Source: Sanghuangporus weigelae
Lineage: Eukaryota > Basidiomycota > Agaricomycetes > Hymenochaetales > Hymenochaetaceae
DNA: 64,000 nucleotides
Assembly (NCBI GenBank): GCA_033182465.1
Contig: CP137323.1
Span: 1,240,001 to 1,304,000 of the forward strand
Reading direction: 5' to 3'
Part shown: one piece after another, positions 63,007 through 64,000 of the stretch
How positions within the stretch are numbered: position 1 is the first letter of the stretch
Layout of the letters: every line of letters starts with the position of its first letter
Program-made: the position numbers and the translations under genes
Notes under the pieces: model-generated
Told to the model about the DNA's origin: nothing
Databases searched by the model: none
Seen by the model: only the letters and a program-made list of their open reading frames with translations

Positions 63007-64000
63007 TGACAGGGTGGGTGGATGATCAGACTAGGTCTGTAGGTGTGATCCTTGCAGGCTAGGGCATTCAATCCTATAGGGAGTGAGCGAGAACAAATCG
63101 GGGAAACTAAACAAAGAAGGGTGATCCGGAAGACTCCCCTGAGATAGACCGAGACTCCGGCCTACTCTGTGGGAACCGTGGATAGTCGGAATACCTCCGG
63201 CCAGAACGGTCGGTGTGAACTATCGGAGGGGTGGGATGTAAATGAGCATCTAGGTCCATTCTCGTGTGACCGAGCAATGGCAACCTATCTAAAAAGGGAA
63301 GAAAAGGGGGAGCAAATACACATAGGCAAGATGTGACACTCAATAGTCATCTAGGGAGACCAAATCGGACGTGCTGCAGTGAACCGAGTGAATACTTCGG
63401 CGACTTGATCACCTTGGAGATGAGTCGACAAAGAAAGAAGACAAGCTGAGAGTATCCGAGTCACCCCCGGGACGTCTGGACTAGTCTAGACAAGGAAGAT
63501 GAGACACCCAAGGTAGGTACTACGACTTTCTATGAATGACAGAGTCGGTGTGGACAATCTGAGAGGCTCCAGAACAGAAGATGCATGCACTGAACAGATC
63601 TCTGGTATTCGCTATCTGAAAACTACAACATCTGAGCAGGTTTTATAGACTATGGGGGTCCAAAACATGTACAAAATGGCTGATCTGGGACTGGGGGAGG
63701 ATTGTAACAAGACGTGAGGTGAAACGTAATAAAACCACAACAAGGAGCGTGAAACCGACAAGACAGAAGTCTAGTGGACTACAGGAAACTGTGAAACAGG
63801 ATGAAATCATAGCAAGGAGTGTGAAACTGACGCGATAAGGGTCAGACGGACTGCAAGGAACTGTGAAACAACATGAAAACTGTCTAGGAAGGGTCCTCCG
63901 AACTGCGCACCCAAGTCGGCGAACAAATTGGACGGAGTGATCGAACGGATGTACCAATTGGCGAACTCCGATTGGAAGTCCGAACCTTGGAGGCCACTTC
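63007..64000 (+). mobile_element. Family C element, cut by the window end
   Basis: Begins TGACAGGGTGGGTGGATGAT, then CAGACTAGGTCTGTAGGTGT, parallel to 59,140 onwards, and ends at the window edge at GGAGGCCACTTC, equivalent to about 60,112. Diverged from the copy at 59,140. Confidence 0.72.

Overview
The window looks like nuclear DNA of a mushroom-forming basidiomycete (Agaricomycetes). Host genes carry many short introns (about 45-130 bp, GT..AG). The gene content fits too: a non-RD TKL-like kinase family, an F-box/LRR-like gene, a TCERG1-like WW/FF protein, small MC-type cysteine-rich proteins, MITEs and chromodomain Ty3/Gypsy elements. No tRNA, rRNA or CRISPR array was recognised.

Layout. 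1-5669: an apparently identical 2.07-kb direct repeat (offset 3603) carrying decayed kinase copies on the minus strand and a 453-bp PIF/Harbinger-like MITE; between the copies lie a 130-bp MITE and a TACGG-rich segment. 6.8-13.0 kb: a Ser/Pro-rich protein (-), a single-pass membrane protein (+) and a six-exon HpcH/HpaI aldolase (+). 13.5-14.2 kb: a 768-bp element with 254-bp inverted arms. 15-19.4 kb: two paralogous small Cys-rich genes with similar core promoters, flanking a TKL-like kinase. 20-25 kb: a WW/FF transcription-splicing factor and an NAD-dependent epimerase-like gene. 27.4-34.5 kb: an F-box gene with one in-frame stop (-), a second copy of the 130-bp MITE, a PEBP gene (+) and a 12-exon GH13 alpha-glucosidase (-). 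38.9-43.7 kb: a tandem pair of zinc-finger-like genes, the second frameshifted. 44.1-44.9 kb: an APH-type kinase-fold gene (-).

45.5-64.0 kb is a nested LTR-retroelement graveyard. The core is a broken Ty3/Gypsy chromodomain element (45,936-60,643) with protease, RT/RNase H, integrase and chromodomain remnants but no visible gag at its usual place. At least four other LTR-type insertions lie inside it, each with TG..CA ends and 4-5 bp target duplications. Further fragments, some inverted, continue to the window end.

How the genes work together: there is no obvious pathway cluster. The aldolase, epimerase and alpha-glucosidase are separate metabolic genes, and the WW/FF protein is housekeeping. 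The kinase, F-box, zinc-finger and MC-peptide genes belong to lineage-expanded, fast-evolving types. Exon coordinates are hand-derived from frame and splice consensus, without transcript data.
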